A DNA stretch of 64,000 bases, taken from assembly GCF_900090325.1 (NCBI RefSeq), contig NZ_FMHW01000002.1, positions 2,790,001 to 2,854,000 of the forward strand, in the 5' to 3' direction. Positions within the stretch are counted from its first letter, which is position 1, and each line of letters begins with the position of its first letter. Below the pieces are notes generated by a model. The model did no database searches. It saw only the letters and a program-made list of their open reading frames with translations, and was not told where the DNA came from. The position numbers and the translations under genes were made by a program. Source of the DNA: Micromonospora pallida. Lineage in GTDB: Bacteria > Actinomycetota > Actinomycetes > Mycobacteriales > Micromonosporaceae. Below, in pieces: positions 30,301-38,930 of this stretch.

Positions 30301-32095
30301 CCGGGGGGATGCCGGTGGCGTCGTCGGCGGCCTGCGCCCGCAGGACGACCCGGGACGACAGCCGTGGGTCGGCGGCGACCTGCGTGCGTAACCGGTGGAT
30401 TGCCCGCGCGGACAGGTCCGTCGCCCAGTACTGCTCGCAGTCCGGGGCCACCTCGGCCAGGATGAGCCCGCTGCCGGCGCCCACCTCCAGCACCCGCCGG
30501 GGGGCGAGCTGCCGGATCCGTTCGACGGCCGCCGCCCGCCAGGCGGTCATCTCGGGCAGCGGGATCGGTTCGCCGTCGTAGCTGCTGTTCCAGCCCCGGA
30601 AGTCCGTGCCCAGCGGTGGCGGCTGCGCCACCTCGTACAGCTCGTCGTAGAGGGCCGACCAGCCGGCCACGGTGTGGTCGCCGGTGGTCACCACGTACGC
30701 CGCGAGCTGGGCGCCGCCGGTCTGGTCCGGGCGGGCTACGACGACCGCCCGCTCGACCGCCGGGTGGGTGGCGAGCACCGCCTCCACCTCGGCGGGCTCG
30801 ACGCGGAAGCCGCGCACCTTCACCTGGTCGTCGGCGCGTCCCAGGAACTCGAGCTCCCCGGTGGGGGTCCGACGGACCAGGTCTCCGGTGCGGTACATCC
30901 GGGCGCCGGGCGGGCCGAACGGGCACGCCACGAAGCGCTCCGCGGTCAGTGCCGGCCGGTTGCCGTAGCCCCGGGCCAGGCCGGCGCCCGTCAGGTACAG
31001 CTCGCCGGCCTGGCCCGCGCCGACCGGGGCGAGGTCCGCGTCGAGCACGTGCAGCGTGGTGCCGGAGAGGGCCCGGCCGATCGGCGGATCGGTGTCGCCG
31101 CTGGCTGGGAGCCGTTCGCTGATGGTGGCGCAGACGGTCGACTCGGACGGTCCGTAGGCGTTGAACATCGGGCCGTTGGCAGCGAACCGCCGAACCAGGC
31201 TCCCGGGGCAGGTCTCACCCGCCACGACCAGGCACATTCCGGCCGGCAGCCCGTCGTCGGGCAGGGTGTCGACCAGGGCCGGCGGCAGGATGGCGTGGGT
31301 GACCCGTCCGTCGGACAGCAACCGGGTGAGCTGCCCGCCGGTGACCGCCTCCGCCCGGCCGGAGAGCACCAGGGCCGCGCCGGTCAGCAGGGCGGTGCAG
31401 AACTCGGAGACGAACGCGTCGAAGCTGGGCGAGGCGAACTGCAACACCCGGCTGCCCGGCCCGACCCGCAACGACCGCCGGTGCTGCGCGACGAGATGGG
31501 GAATCCCGTGGTGGACGTTGTGGACCGCCTTCGGGCGGCCGGTCGAGCCGGAGGTGTAGACGACATAGGCCAGGTCGAACTCGTGCAGGGTACGGCTGCG
31601 GCCACGGTCGCCGAGGTCCGCCGTCGGACCGCGCCCGACCTCCGCCCGGACCGTCTGGTCCAGCACCACCACGCGGGTTGGCGTCCCCTCGGGCAGTCGT
31701 CCGGCGCCGGCCGCGTCGGTGAGCACCAGCGCGGGAGCCGCGTCCCGCAGCAGGAAGTCGATCCGGGCGGCCGGATAGCCAAGGTCGACGGAGAGCATCG
31801 CCCCACCGGCCTTGAGCACACCCAGCACCGCCACGACCAGATCGGGGGTACGGGGCAGGGCGACCGCGACCACCTGCCCGACCGTCGTGCCCCGCGCCAC
31901 CAGCCAACGGGCCAGTTGGTTCGCGCGGGCGTCCAGTTCGGCGTAGGTCAGGGCCTCGGCACCGCAGACCACCGCGACCGCGTCCGGGGTACGTCGTGCC
32001 TGCGCCTCGAACAGCGCCGGCAGGGTGACGGCCGACCGCGTCGGCTGATCGTCCGTCACCGCGACGCCGGCGCGGACCTGCTCCCAGATCTCCAC
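24341..32095 (-). CDS. NRPS A-MT-T-C-A-T-C (2,584 aa)
   Basis: Two-module NRPS. A1 (about 25-470) is followed by an inserted methyltransferase (SAM motif VLEVGAGSG at 535-543, SVVQYFP at 608-614, typical of N-methyltransferases) before the A10 Lys970. T1 carries Ser1027, C1 HHIATDGWS at 1210, A2 about 1545-2030, T2 Ser2083, and a terminal C domain has HHIAFDG at 2264. By-eye specificity codes are DASIVAAVCK (A1, one change from a Tyr code) and DALLVGAVVK (A2, nearest to another Tyr/hydrophobic code). The likely residues are an N-methyl aromatic plus one more hydrophobic. GTG 32095 follows GAGGGAG and overlaps the preceding gene by 40 bases. Confidence 0.92.
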   Translation of the reverse strand: MEIWEQVRAGVAVTDDQPTRSAVTLPALFEAQARRTPDAVAVVCGAEALTYAELDARANQLARWLVARGTTVGQVVAVALPRTPDLVVAVLGVLKAGGAMLSVDLGYPAARIDFLLRDAAPALVLTDAAGAGRLPEGTPTRVVVLDQTVRAEVGRGPTADLGDRGRSRTLHEFDLAYVVYTSGSTGRPKAVHNVHHGIPHLVAQHRRSLRVGPGSRVLQFASPSFDAFVSEFCTALLTGAALVLSGRAEAVTGGQLTRLLSDGRVTHAILPPALVDTLPDDGLPAGMCLVVAGETCPGSLVRRFAANGPMFNAYGPSESTVCATISERLPASGDTDPPIGRALSGTTLHVLDADLAPVGAGQAGELYLTGAGLARGYGNRPALTAERFVACPFGPPGARMYRTGDLVRRTPTGELEFLGRADDQVKVRGFRVEPAEVEAVLATHPAVERAVVVARPDQTGGAQLAAYVVTTGDHTVAGWSALYDELYEVAQPPPLGTDFRGWNSSYDGEPIPLPEMTAWRAAAVERIRQLAPRRVLEVGAGSGLILAEVAPDCEQYWATDLSARAIHRLRTQVAADPRLSSRVVLRAQAADDATGIPPGRFDTVVVNSVVQYFPDLAYLERVLELALDALAPGGHLFLGDVRNHRLLDAFHAGVLLARTGDERPGGGREPSHAPGSDLAAAVRAAAEDEHELLVDPAYFADFRARRPQVDLVCTRVKAERHPNELTRYRYDVVLRRRGTPGAADPAPRVLTWGRQIRSERDLVTLLATHAVPAADRPAAAPTAEPLRLVGIPNRRVAGDLAALRAIRAGARLDAARAAGERATADQPPDPALLYELGHHHGYDVAVRWSDPDPDPDSAPAPDADSDPDSADGGTVDAVFVPRTGGTGLVDTERHAGPVDPEGRSGLVDTERPGRAAPGTPTAYANRPRRATHAGGLAAELRRLAATTLPGFMVPGTVTVLDRLPLTPNGKIDRRALPAPDRPAGGDPRGGRPPASPVEEILCGLFGQLLGVDDVGPDDDFFACGGHSLLAVRLSGRIRSSLGVELDIHTLFAHPTPASLATALAGMRADPAPLRRYPQRPEHLPLSYAQQRMWFTDQFRGPNLAYNVPYVARLSGPLDHAALRSAFGDLVARHETLRTVFPAVDGVPHQQILAAPEATPALPVVEVAAADVTVAVDRLVGHTFDLAREQPLRPTLLRTGPDEHVLVLLMHHIATDGWSVAVLLRDLATAYDARRAGRAPAWSALPVQYADHTLRQRDLFEPPDGPDPVLAGRLEQWVSELAGLPEQLPLPFDHGRPPAAGARGGSRDFRIGAELHRALTSLAREHQATLFMVLHAAVTALLTRLGAGTDIPVGTPVAGRDDESLDDLVGFFVNTLVLRVDTSGEPSFGQLLDRVRAVDLAAFARQDVPFDRLVEAVNPARSPARHPLFQVMIALDNNPPPVLALGGVRVSTWRIPPTESKFDLSLELVEERDEHGRPAGIGGVWQYSADLFEPATVEALADRLLLVLDQAVDAPDRPTGEWEILLPAEHDRILGPWRGGGRGVPPATLPDLVEAQVARTPDAVAVESDGVRWSYAQLDARANRLAGLLRAHGVGPETPVAVLLDRSVELVVALLAVLKAGGVHVPIDPGYPAARIRHMLREAGAPLVLTGRRTPPRLDPDDPRPTLVVDESGPAPDDPGPAPRAALLPAHPAYLIHTSGSTGRPKGVLVTHAGLPGFVAALVDRFRVTADARVLLAASPSFDASVLEFCLALATGATLVVPPAGKLAGEALASVLRDQRITHTLTTPSALATLDTEDLPDLRTLVVGSESCNGELVARWSSGRHMVNAYGPTEATVVATCSDRLRGSRTPPIGRPFGDTRVHLLDGRLRPVPVGVVGELYLAGPALARGYAGQAATTAERFVACPYGTGERMYRTGDLVRWTPQGEIEFVGRADGQVKVRGHRLELAEVEGTLLADPGVAQAAATVLPSDGPASARLVAYVVPADGSVPADPGAESARLRRLVAGVLPDYMVPAAVVPLAALPTTPSGKVDRAALPAVDFASLMSGRRARTAREEALQGLFARVLGLPSVAVDAGFFDHGGHSLLAARLVSLVRKELGAPIRLRDLFEAPTVEGLAVRLDAVGAPADPQPVALPESWTVSDAQRRLWLLDQFEGPNAFYNIPLLFELDGAVRWDALRSAFADVIARHEPLHTVLHEEDGEPLPVRAPDAGLVDRLTCEPVPTADLDARVARLRGYQFDLATEAPIRGWLLRHGERQSVLLVVVHHIAFDGASVRPFLRDLALAYRGRCAGGPPTWPPLPVRYGDHAAWQRATLGATADPTSLVGRQVAYWRSHLAGLPAELPLPFDRPRPEQPSRRAAEERFILDVPTVAGLRQAAQAHGATLFMAMHTALAMMLHQSGAGHDIVVGTVVAGRSAPALDDLVGFFVNTVVLRTDLSGEPTFRHLLTRVRDVDLRAFDHQDVPFEVLVDVLRPEPAPGRNPLFQVALVFDHRDETGLDLPGVTATSRPPEQDVAKFDLTVVATVAGDGTLSVGIAYATDLFDRSTVATMCRRLETVLRTAAAVPAAPVPATADPATPVPGDDRFA
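29355..29570. repeat. Low-complexity repeats inside the A1-MT linker
   Basis: Two adjoining repetitive stretches within the large NRPS gene: a GTCGAC-rich repeat encoding the twice-seen GLVDTER unit, and short GGGGTC/GGAGTC units encoding an Asp-Pro/Ala-rich acidic segment. They lie between the methyltransferase insert and the end of the A domain and probably encode a flexible linker. Confidence 0.6.
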
Positions 32096-34788
32096 GAGTT
32101 CCCGCTCCCTCGGTCCGTACCGGAAGGATTCGCCGCCGGGGCGTCCGCGCCCTCGGTGCCGGGCAGCTCCGTGCCCTCGGTGTCGAGCAGCTCCGTCACC
32201 TGCCGGGCGAGCCCGGCCGCCGTCGGGCTCGCCACCACCATCCGCAGCCGGAACGGCACCCCGAACCGCTTGCTGATCGCGCCGGTGAGCCGGACCGCGC
32301 TGAGCGACGTCGCGCCGAGCCGGAAGAGGTTGTCGTCCGCGCCGACCGTCGGCACGCCGACCGCCTGCCCGATCAGGTCGCACAGGGTCCGCTCGAGTTC
32401 CGTCGTCGCCCGCCGTCCGGACCCCGGCACCGCGACCGGGTCCAGGCTCCTGATCCGCGCCCGGTCCAGCTTCCCGTTCGCGGTCAGCGGCAGCCGCGAC
32501 ACGGCGGTGATGGTGGCCGGGAGCATGGCGGACGGCAGCACGGTGGCCGCCTCGGCGCGGATCTCCTCCAGCAACGACGGCAGGGACACCAGCGTCGGCC
32601 GGGACGCGACGTCGACGTCCCGGTCCCCGGCCGGCGGGAGGCCCTCGCCCCGCGTGGCGTGCAGGTAGGTCGGGCCACCCTCGGGCGAGCGCCACGACCG
32701 GACGGTGAAGCCGCGTTCGGCGAGCAACGCCTCGACGCGCCGCCGGCCGGTCCCGGGCGCCCGCAGACTGATCCGGTCGATTTCCGGCCAGTGGCGGTCC
32801 TCGATGCCGGCGAGCACGTCCTCGCCCGCCTCGACGCCGATCCTGAGCAGCGCCAGCCGGTCGACGCCCTCCTCGTCGAGGACCTGCGAGATCGTCCGCA
32901 CCGACACCGGGAAGGGTTCGGCCAGCTCACCGGGACTGGCACCGAGCCGGTACGGCAGCAGCACTGCGTCGAGTCCGTACAGGTTCACGTTGCGGCGCAG
33001 CGCGTCGAAGCGTTCCGGCACCGGTTCGGCGGCGACGATCCGGGCACCGGGGGTCCGGGTCCCGACGAGGAGCGTGAACAGCCCGACGTTCGCCCCGACG
33101 TCCAGTACCCAGGCATTCTCCGGGAGCACGACGCCCCGCGTGTAGACCTCGTCGTCGAACACCTCCCGGAAACTGGCGTGCGGGTCGGTGCCGTCGGGCA
33201 CGCAGACCGGCAGTCCGGCGGCGACCTCCACGATGGTCGGCCGGGACGCCTCGGGAAGCTCCGTCAGGCGCAGCAGCCGATCGGCCCCGGGTGCGCCGGC
33301 GGTGTCCAGGGTGACCAGGGCGGACAGTCGCTGGTCGCCGTTGTCGGCGCGGGTCGGCACCACCGCGGCCTGACGTACCGCCGGATGCCGTTCCAGCGCC
33401 GTCTCCACCTCGGCGATCTCGATGCGCACCCCGTTGACCTTCACCTGCGAGTCGGAGCGGCCGAGGTACTCCAGGTCGCCGTCGGGATTCCACCGCGCCA
33501 GGTCGCCGGTGCGGTACATCCGCTCCCCCGGCGGCCCGAACGGACAGGCCACGAAGCGTTCGGCGGTCAACGTGAGGTTGTTCAGATAGCCCAGCGCGAC
33601 CTGCGCGCCACCGAGGTATAGGTCCCCGCTCTCCCCTGTCGGGACCGGGCGCAGCAGGTCGTCGAGCACGTACAGCCGGGTGTGGTCGACCGGCCGGCCG
33701 ATCGGGACCGTGTCGGTGGGCAGCGGGCGGGGGATGTCCCACGAGGTCACGTGGATCGTGCCCTCGGTCGGCCCGTACAGGTTGTGCAGCGTGGCGTCGC
33801 AGGCGTCGAAGAAGCTCCGGCACAGCCGGGCGGGCACCGCCTCCCCACTCAGCACGACCATCCGCAGGGTGGCACAGCCCGACAGGGACGCGCTGTCCAG
33901 GAAGACGGCGAGCATCGACGGGACGAAGTGCGCGACCGTGACCCGCTGCCGCGTCATCAGCTCCGCCAGGGCGACGGGGTCCTGGTGGATCGCCGGTTCG
34001 GCGACCACGAGCGTGGCCCCGGTGACCAGCGGCCAGCACAGCTCCCACACCGACACGTCAAAGCCGAGCGGCGTCTTCTGCAGCATCCGGTCGCCCGGTC
34101 GCAGGTCGTAGCGGCGCTGGACCCACCGCAGGTTGCTGACCAGGCTGGCATGGGAGACGGCCACGCCCTTGGGACGGCCGGTGGAGCCCGAGGTGTAGAT
34201 GAGGTAGGCGATGTCCGACGGGACGGCCGCCCCCGCTCCCGGCGTGACGGCCACGGTCGGCGTCCTGCCCTCGGCGGGTGTCCCCTCCCTGGTAGGTGCC
34301 CCCTCCTCGGCTGGTGTCTCGTGCTCGGCGGGTGCCCCGTCCTCGGCGCGTGTCTCGTTCTCGGCTGTCAGGTCCTCGAGGCGTACCCGGCGCACCGAGG
34401 GGTCCAGCCGCGCCGCGTCCAGGACGGGCGCGACGTCGTCCCCGGCGACGACGCAGTGCGGGGCGGCGTCGTCGAGCATGTGCCGGATCCGCTCGGCGGG
34501 GTGGGTGACGTCCAGCGGCAGGTAGGTGGCACCCGTCTCGACCAGCGCCAGCAGGACGGTGACCTGCGCGGCGCCGTGTGGCAGCGCCACCGCCACGGTG
34601 CGGCCCCGGCCGGCGCCCAGGGCGCGGAGCCGGGCGGACAGGACGGCGACCCGTCGGCCCAGTTCGGCGTAGGTCAGCTCGACGTCACCGGCGACCACGG
34701 CCGGGGCGTCGGGGGTCGACCGGATCTGGTGGCGGACCAGCTCGGCGAGGGTGCCACCGGCAGATCGGTGGGCGCGCGGTTCAGACAC
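32056..34788 (-). CDS. NRPS A-MT-T, FkbM-type methyltransferase in a serine-like A domain
   Basis: A 910-residue module. The adenylation domain starts at about 15. An FkbM-family methyltransferase is inserted at about 510-720 ([11 protein letters not shown], 561-571). The A domain resumes with A10 Lys773, and a carrier domain has Ser828 (LGATSLS). The by-eye specificity code DVWHVSLIHK matches the serine consensus except at two positions. A Ser-activating A domain with an embedded O-methyltransferase is known from kutzneride biosynthesis, so O-methylserine is the natural prediction. There is no C domain of its own. The GTG start overlaps mbtH by 8 bases. A repetitive Glu/Pro-rich insert lies at about 142-177. 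Confidence 0.9.
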   Translation of the reverse strand: MSEPRAHRSAGGTLAELVRHQIRSTPDAPAVVAGDVELTYAELGRRVAVLSARLRALGAGRGRTVAVALPHGAAQVTVLLALVETGATYLPLDVTHPAERIRHMLDDAAPHCVVAGDDVAPVLDAARLDPSVRRVRLEDLTAENETRAEDGAPAEHETPAEEGAPTREGTPAEGRTPTVAVTPGAGAAVPSDIAYLIYTSGSTGRPKGVAVSHASLVSNLRWVQRRYDLRPGDRMLQKTPLGFDVSVWELCWPLVTGATLVVAEPAIHQDPVALAELMTRQRVTVAHFVPSMLAVFLDSASLSGCATLRMVVLSGEAVPARLCRSFFDACDATLHNLYGPTEGTIHVTSWDIPRPLPTDTVPIGRPVDHTRLYVLDDLLRPVPTGESGDLYLGGAQVALGYLNNLTLTAERFVACPFGPPGERMYRTGDLARWNPDGDLEYLGRSDSQVKVNGVRIEIAEVETALERHPAVRQAAVVPTRADNGDQRLSALVTLDTAGAPGADRLLRLTELPEASRPTIVEVAAGLPVCVPDGTDPHASFREVFDDEVYTRGVVLPENAWVLDVGANVGLFTLLVGTRTPGARIVAAEPVPERFDALRRNVNLYGLDAVLLPYRLGASPGELAEPFPVSVRTISQVLDEEGVDRLALLRIGVEAGEDVLAGIEDRHWPEIDRISLRAPGTGRRRVEALLAERGFTVRSWRSPEGGPTYLHATRGEGLPPAGDRDVDVASRPTLVSLPSLLEEIRAEAATVLPSAMLPATITAVSRLPLTANGKLDRARIRSLDPVAVPGSGRRATTELERTLCDLIGQAVGVPTVGADDNLFRLGATSLSAVRLTGAISKRFGVPFRLRMVVASPTAAGLARQVTELLDTEGTELPGTEGADAPAANPSGTDRGSGNSWRSGSRSAPASR

Positions 34789-34993
34789 CCTCGGTGGCCT
34801 CGATCAGGCTGCGCGGACGCAGGTCCACCCAGTGCTTCTCGACGTGATCCAGGCAGGCCCGCCGGGAGTCGGGGCCGAAGACGACCGCCCAACCACCGGG
34901 TACGGCGATCTGCTGGGGCCAGAGCGAGTACTGCAGTTCGTCGTTGCGCAGCACGAGGAACACGCCCTCGTCGTCGTCGAACGGGTTCGACAT
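34781..34993 (-). CDS. mbtH: MbtH-family NRPS accessory protein
   Basis: A 70-residue MbtH-like protein with the family signature: [24 protein letters not shown], split as NPFDDDEG and [10 protein letters not shown], then VPGGW and a C-terminal WVDLRP. These small proteins bind adenylation domains and are needed for their folding or activity. It lies between the C-T-C and A-MT-T genes and overlaps the latter. It is the only MbtH homologue in the window, so it probably serves several A domains. Confidence 0.96.
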   Translation of the reverse strand: MSNPFDDDEGVFLVLRNDELQYSLWPQQIAVPGGWAVVFGPDSRRACLDHVEKHWVDLRPRSLIEATEGV

Positions 34994-35005
34994 GCACTCC
35001 ACCTC

Positions 35006-35037
35006 TTTCCTACGTCTCCGGTTTCCTACGTCTCCGG
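35006..35037. repeat. Perfect 16-bp tandem duplication before mbtH
   Basis: TTTCCTACGTCTCCGG occurs twice head to tail at 35006-35021 and 35022-35037, in the leader of mbtH. On the mRNA strand each unit contains GGAGACGTAGGA, a purine-rich Shine-Dalgarno-like stretch. Confidence 0.85.
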
Positions 35038-35073
35038 ATGGGGGTTTCGAGCCGGACACGCCCGCCGGTCGGC

Positions 35074-38067
35074 TCACCCGTGGACGGGCCTCGACGGGTC
35101 CGCGCCGTACTCGCCCAGCATCGTCACCAGCCGGTCGACCAGGCCCTGTGCCGTCGTCCGGTCGAACAGCTCGGTCGCGTACTCGAGCACGCCCCACAGT
35201 TGCCCGGAGTCCGCCGACGTCAGCTCGGTGAACTCGAAGGCCAGTTCCTGGGCCACCAGACCGGGGCCGGACTCGACCAGCTCGGCGCGCAGGCCGGGCA
35301 TGTCCAGATCGGTCGGGACCACCGGCTCGGTGCACAGGCTCATCGACACCTGGTACAGCGACTGCTCCCGCGCCCCGGCAGGCGGTGCGATCTCCTCGAC
35401 CAGGCGCGCGAACGGCACGTCCTGGTTGGCGAACGCCGCCAGGGCGACGTGTCGTACCCGGCCCACCAGGTCGTTGAAGGACGGGTCCCCGCTGGTGTCG
35501 ACGCGCAGCACCAGCGTGTTGGCGAAGGAGCCCACCAGTTCGTCGACGCTGCGGTCACCCCGGCCGGCGACGGCGCAGCCCATGGCTACGTCGGTCCCGG
35601 CCCCGTGGGCGGTGAGCAGCGCCGCGACCGCGGCCTGCAACACCATGAACAGGTTCGCCCGGTAGCGGCGGGCGACGCCGGTCAGCCCGGCGTACGCCTC
35701 GGCCGGCACGTCGAACACCACCCGGTCGGACCGGTACGCCGGTCGGGGCGGCAGCCGCCGGTCGGTGCGCAGGCCGGCACCGGCCGGCAGGCCGGCGAGC
35801 GCCGTCCGCCAGTGCTCCAACTGCGCCGCGTGCCCGGCCGGCCCGGCCACGCACCGCTCCGGGTGGCGCGCGACGAAGGCGGAGTACGTCAGCGGCAGCG
35901 GCGCCCAGTCCGGCGGTCCGCCCCGGACCCGGGCGGTGTACGCGGATATCAGGTCGGCCAAGAGCGGTCGCGTGGACCACGCGTCGGCGGCCACCCGGTG
36001 CAGGACGATCAGCAGGACGCGCTCGCCGTCCGACTCGAACAGGCGCACCCGCCACGGCGGCTCGCGGCGCAGGTCGAACGGCTCGGCGGCGGTCCGGGTC
36101 ATCGCCTCGTCCCGCCGCTCGGCGGCCACCCGTTCGACCGCGAAGTCGGGCTCGGAGGTGGCGGCGTCCCGCACCACCGCCTCGGTCACGCCGTCGCGGC
36201 GCTCGAAGGTCGTACGTAGCGGTTCGTGGCGCCGGGCGAGGTCGGCCATCGCCGCCCGCAGGGCGGGCACGTCCACCTCGCCGGTGAGCCGCATCGCGAT
36301 CGAGGTGTGGTAGACCCCGGCGCCCGCTCCGGCCAGCTCGTTGAGCGCACACAGCCGGGCGTTCGCGTAGGGGGTCGGCGACCGGGATCCGGTCGGCTCC
36401 GGTGCGGCCTCGCCCGGCTGGTCGGACGTCCCGGCCGGGATGCCGCAGGCCGTGACCAGGTCACCGATGGTCTCCGCGTCGAACAGGTCGATCAGGGTCA
36501 CCGCGAGGCCGTGCTCGTCGCGGAGCCGCTGCACCACCCGGGACCCGGTGAGCGAGCTGCCGCCGAGGGCGAAGAAGTCGTCGTCCGCGTCGACGCGCGG
36601 CAGGTTCAGCTCCTCGGCCACGATGGTCAGCACCTCGGCCGGGGCGACGGCGACCGGACCGGCCACGGTGCCCCCCGCGTCGGCCGGTGGTGCGGCACGG
36701 ACCGCCGGAGCGCTCGGTGTCGGCCGGGCGCGGAACCCGGGCAGCGGCGGTGCGATCGTCGGATCGCTGGCGATCGCGGTGACCAGCCGGCCGAACTGGT
36801 CGGCGAGTTCGGCCATCGTCGCCGGCGCGAACAGCTCCACGGCGTACTGGAGCTGCACGCGGGGCCGGTCCTTCGCCACGATGGCCTGGACGACCAGCTC
36901 GAACTCGGAGGTCACGCCGCTGGCCCGGAGGAACTCGTCGGAGCGGTCGAGAACGGTGAGGTCGGCCAGCGTGCCGGAGTCCCCGCCCTCGGGCACGACG
37001 ATGTGGAAGGCGGTCTGGTACAGCGGGTGGGCGTGTCGGCCCCGTGGGGGGTTGATCCGTTCGACCACCCGGTGGAAGGGCACGTGGTCGTAGGCCAGAT
37101 CCTCGGCGAGGTCCCGCTTGACCCGGTCGAGGAGGTCCAGGAACGGTTCGTCGGGATGGCATCGCGTCCGCAGGACGACGCTGTTGACGAAGAACCCGAC
37201 CAGGTTCTCCAGTTCCGGCTCGGGTCGCCCGGCGACCGGCGTGCCCACCACCACCTCGGATGCCCCCGTCCACCGGGCAAGCAGCAGGTCGAAGGCGGCG
37301 AGCAGCACGCTGAACAGGGAGGTTCCCCGGTCGCGGGCCAACTGCTGGAGCCCGTCGACGGCCCCGGGGTCCAGGTCCACGTCGGCCCAGGCGCAGGTGA
37401 AGGTGCGTACCGCCGGCCGGGGGTGGTCGACGGGCAGCGGCACGGTGGGCAGGTCCGCGAGACGTTTGGCCCAGTACGTCAGGCCGTCGTCGAGTTCGGG
37501 TTCCCGTTGCTCCCGCTGCCAGGTCGTCCAGTCGGCGTACTGGACGGGCAGCTCGGGCAGCTCCGGCTCGGTGCCGGCGGCGAACGCCTCGTAGCAGGTG
37601 AAGAGTTCGTGTTGCACGATGCCGATGGACTGTTCGTCGCCGACGATGTGGTGGGTGGCGAGGATCAGCAGGTGGCGTTCGGGTTCGAGGCGAACGACCT
37701 CGCCACGCAGCAGCGGGGGTGAGTGGAGGTCGATCGGCTGCCGGTACCAGCGGCCGACCACCGCCCCGACGGCCCCGTCCGCCGCCGGCCCCGCCGGCAC
37801 CGTGGACAGGTCGACGAAGCCGAGGACGTCTCCCTCGACCTCGCCGACCGTGATCCGGGGGTGCCCGTCGACGCGGGTGAAGCGCGACCGCAGCAGCTCG
37901 TGCCGCCGGACCGTCGCCGCGACGGAACGTTCCAGCCGGCCCCGGTCGAGCGGGCCGCCGATCTCGAAGACCACCACCATCTGGTACTGCGTGAGTCCGG
38001 GCACGATCTCCTCGGTGAGCCACAGGGACTCCTGGGCGAAGGAGAGCGGTGCTTCCTGAGTCGCCAC
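35074..38067 (-). CDS. NRPS C-T-C tridomain (A-less)
   Basis: A 997-residue NRPS piece. C1 covers about 5-430 (HHIVGDEQS at 139), the carrier domain about 470-545 (LGGSSLTG, Ser505), and C2 about 565-990 with a degenerate core [10 protein letters not shown] (Leu689 for the first His, His690 retained, Ala for Gly). Having no A domain, Ser505 must be loaded in trans. It heads the transcript with mbtH and the A-MT-T and A-MT-T-C-A-T-C genes. C1 could accept the chain from the PKS ACP (inference from order). GTG 38067 follows GAGGAGG. Confidence 0.92.
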   Translation of the reverse strand: MATQEAPLSFAQESLWLTEEIVPGLTQYQMVVVFEIGGPLDRGRLERSVAATVRRHELLRSRFTRVDGHPRITVGEVEGDVLGFVDLSTVPAGPAADGAVGAVVGRWYRQPIDLHSPPLLRGEVVRLEPERHLLILATHHIVGDEQSIGIVQHELFTCYEAFAAGTEPELPELPVQYADWTTWQREQREPELDDGLTYWAKRLADLPTVPLPVDHPRPAVRTFTCAWADVDLDPGAVDGLQQLARDRGTSLFSVLLAAFDLLLARWTGASEVVVGTPVAGRPEPELENLVGFFVNSVVLRTRCHPDEPFLDLLDRVKRDLAEDLAYDHVPFHRVVERINPPRGRHAHPLYQTAFHIVVPEGGDSGTLADLTVLDRSDEFLRASGVTSEFELVVQAIVAKDRPRVQLQYAVELFAPATMAELADQFGRLVTAIASDPTIAPPLPGFRARPTPSAPAVRAAPPADAGGTVAGPVAVAPAEVLTIVAEELNLPRVDADDDFFALGGSSLTGSRVVQRLRDEHGLAVTLIDLFDAETIGDLVTACGIPAGTSDQPGEAAPEPTGSRSPTPYANARLCALNELAGAGAGVYHTSIAMRLTGEVDVPALRAAMADLARRHEPLRTTFERRDGVTEAVVRDAATSEPDFAVERVAAERRDEAMTRTAAEPFDLRREPPWRVRLFESDGERVLLIVLHRVAADAWSTRPLLADLISAYTARVRGGPPDWAPLPLTYSAFVARHPERCVAGPAGHAAQLEHWRTALAGLPAGAGLRTDRRLPPRPAYRSDRVVFDVPAEAYAGLTGVARRYRANLFMVLQAAVAALLTAHGAGTDVAMGCAVAGRGDRSVDELVGSFANTLVLRVDTSGDPSFNDLVGRVRHVALAAFANQDVPFARLVEEIAPPAGAREQSLYQVSMSLCTEPVVPTDLDMPGLRAELVESGPGLVAQELAFEFTELTSADSGQLWGVLEYATELFDRTTAQGLVDRLVTMLGEYGADPSRPVHG

Positions 38068-38114
38068 GGGGACCTCCTCTCGCCGCAGCACCAGGTGCGG
38101 GCGTCGACGCCGAA

Positions 38115-38145
38115 ACGGTAGGCGCGCGGGGTTCACCGGCGGTTA
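38115..38145 (-). promoter_or_regulatory. SARP-type box e: TAACC-N6-GAACC-N9-TACCGT
   Basis: Minus-strand half-sites at 38145-38141 and 38134-38130, with -10-like TACCGT at 38120-38115, 48 bases before the C-T-C start codon. The hexamer is identical to that of box c. It separates the PKS-ThiG-like operon from the C-T-C/NRPS operon. Confidence 0.68.
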
Positions 38146-38180
38146 TGCCTGCTGGCGTCCGCTGGTGCCCCGACGGCCGG

Positions 38181-38930
38181 TCAGCCGCGCGGCACCAGTG
38201 CCGCGGCGTCGACTGCGGCGCGCATCCGCGCCAGCACCTCGACCGGGTCGGCGCCGTCGGTGAACAGGCACGAGTTCACCAGGGCGGACTCGAAGCCCAG
38301 CTCGATGGCCTCGGTCAGGTCGGCCACCGAGCCGATGCCGCCGTCCAGCATGACCGGGACCTCGTCGCCCGCCAGGATCACATCGATCGCGGCGCGTACC
38401 CGGTCGTCGATCCCCCGGCGGGCGCCGATCGGCGAACCCATCACCCGCACCATCGGCACGCCGAGTTCCAGCGCCGCGCGGTAGGCCGCGACGTCGGCGG
38501 AGATCAGCGGCCACACCTCCAGGCCGTCGTCGACGAGCTGCCGCGCCGCCGCCAGTACGGCGTCGTTGTGGGACGTGGTGAGCGTGTCGGCGTCCAGCAC
38601 CTCCAGCTTGATGATGCGGACGCCGGTCAGCTCCACCGCCCGCCGGGCGCGCTGGACCGCTTCCCCGGCGGTGACCGGGTGGTTGATGTTCAGCACCGGG
38701 GTGATCGCCCGGTCCGGGCCGAGCAGGGCGGTCACCGAGCCGAGGGTCGCGTCCGCGTATCCCACCGGCAGCTCGTCACCGGTCTCGACGGAGGCGATGG
38801 TGTGGGTGTTGACGGCCAGGTAGCGGCATTTGCTCGCGCCGAGCATCCGGGCCGCGACGTCGGCCGACACCTGGTGCTCCGGCTTGGCGCCGAAGCAGTG
38901 AAACAGCTCGAACACGGTTGCTCCAATCAT
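38181..38930 (-). CDS. ThiG-like protein (thiazole synthase fold)
   Basis: A 249-residue TIM-barrel protein resembling ThiG. The IIKLEV segment keeps the Schiff-base Lys (K108). MGSPIGARRGIDD, VPVMLDGGIGSVADLTEAIELG and ALVNSCLF correspond to the phosphate-binding and late-barrel motifs of ThiG. The N-terminal part differs from housekeeping ThiG. ThiG makes the thiazole phosphate of thiamine; ThiG-like BexX makes a 2-thiosugar. No ThiS, ThiF or ThiO gene is present here. It is coupled by ATGA to the aminotransferase gene, so it probably makes or modifies a precursor. Confidence 0.75.
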   Translation of the reverse strand: MIGATVFELFHCFGAKPEHQVSADVAARMLGASKCRYLAVNTHTIASVETGDELPVGYADATLGSVTALLGPDRAITPVLNINHPVTAGEAVQRARRAVELTGVRIIKLEVLDADTLTTSHNDAVLAAARQLVDDGLEVWPLISADVAAYRAALELGVPMVRVMGSPIGARRGIDDRVRAAIDVILAGDEVPVMLDGGIGSVADLTEAIELGFESALVNSCLFTDGADPVEVLARMRAAVDAAALVPRG

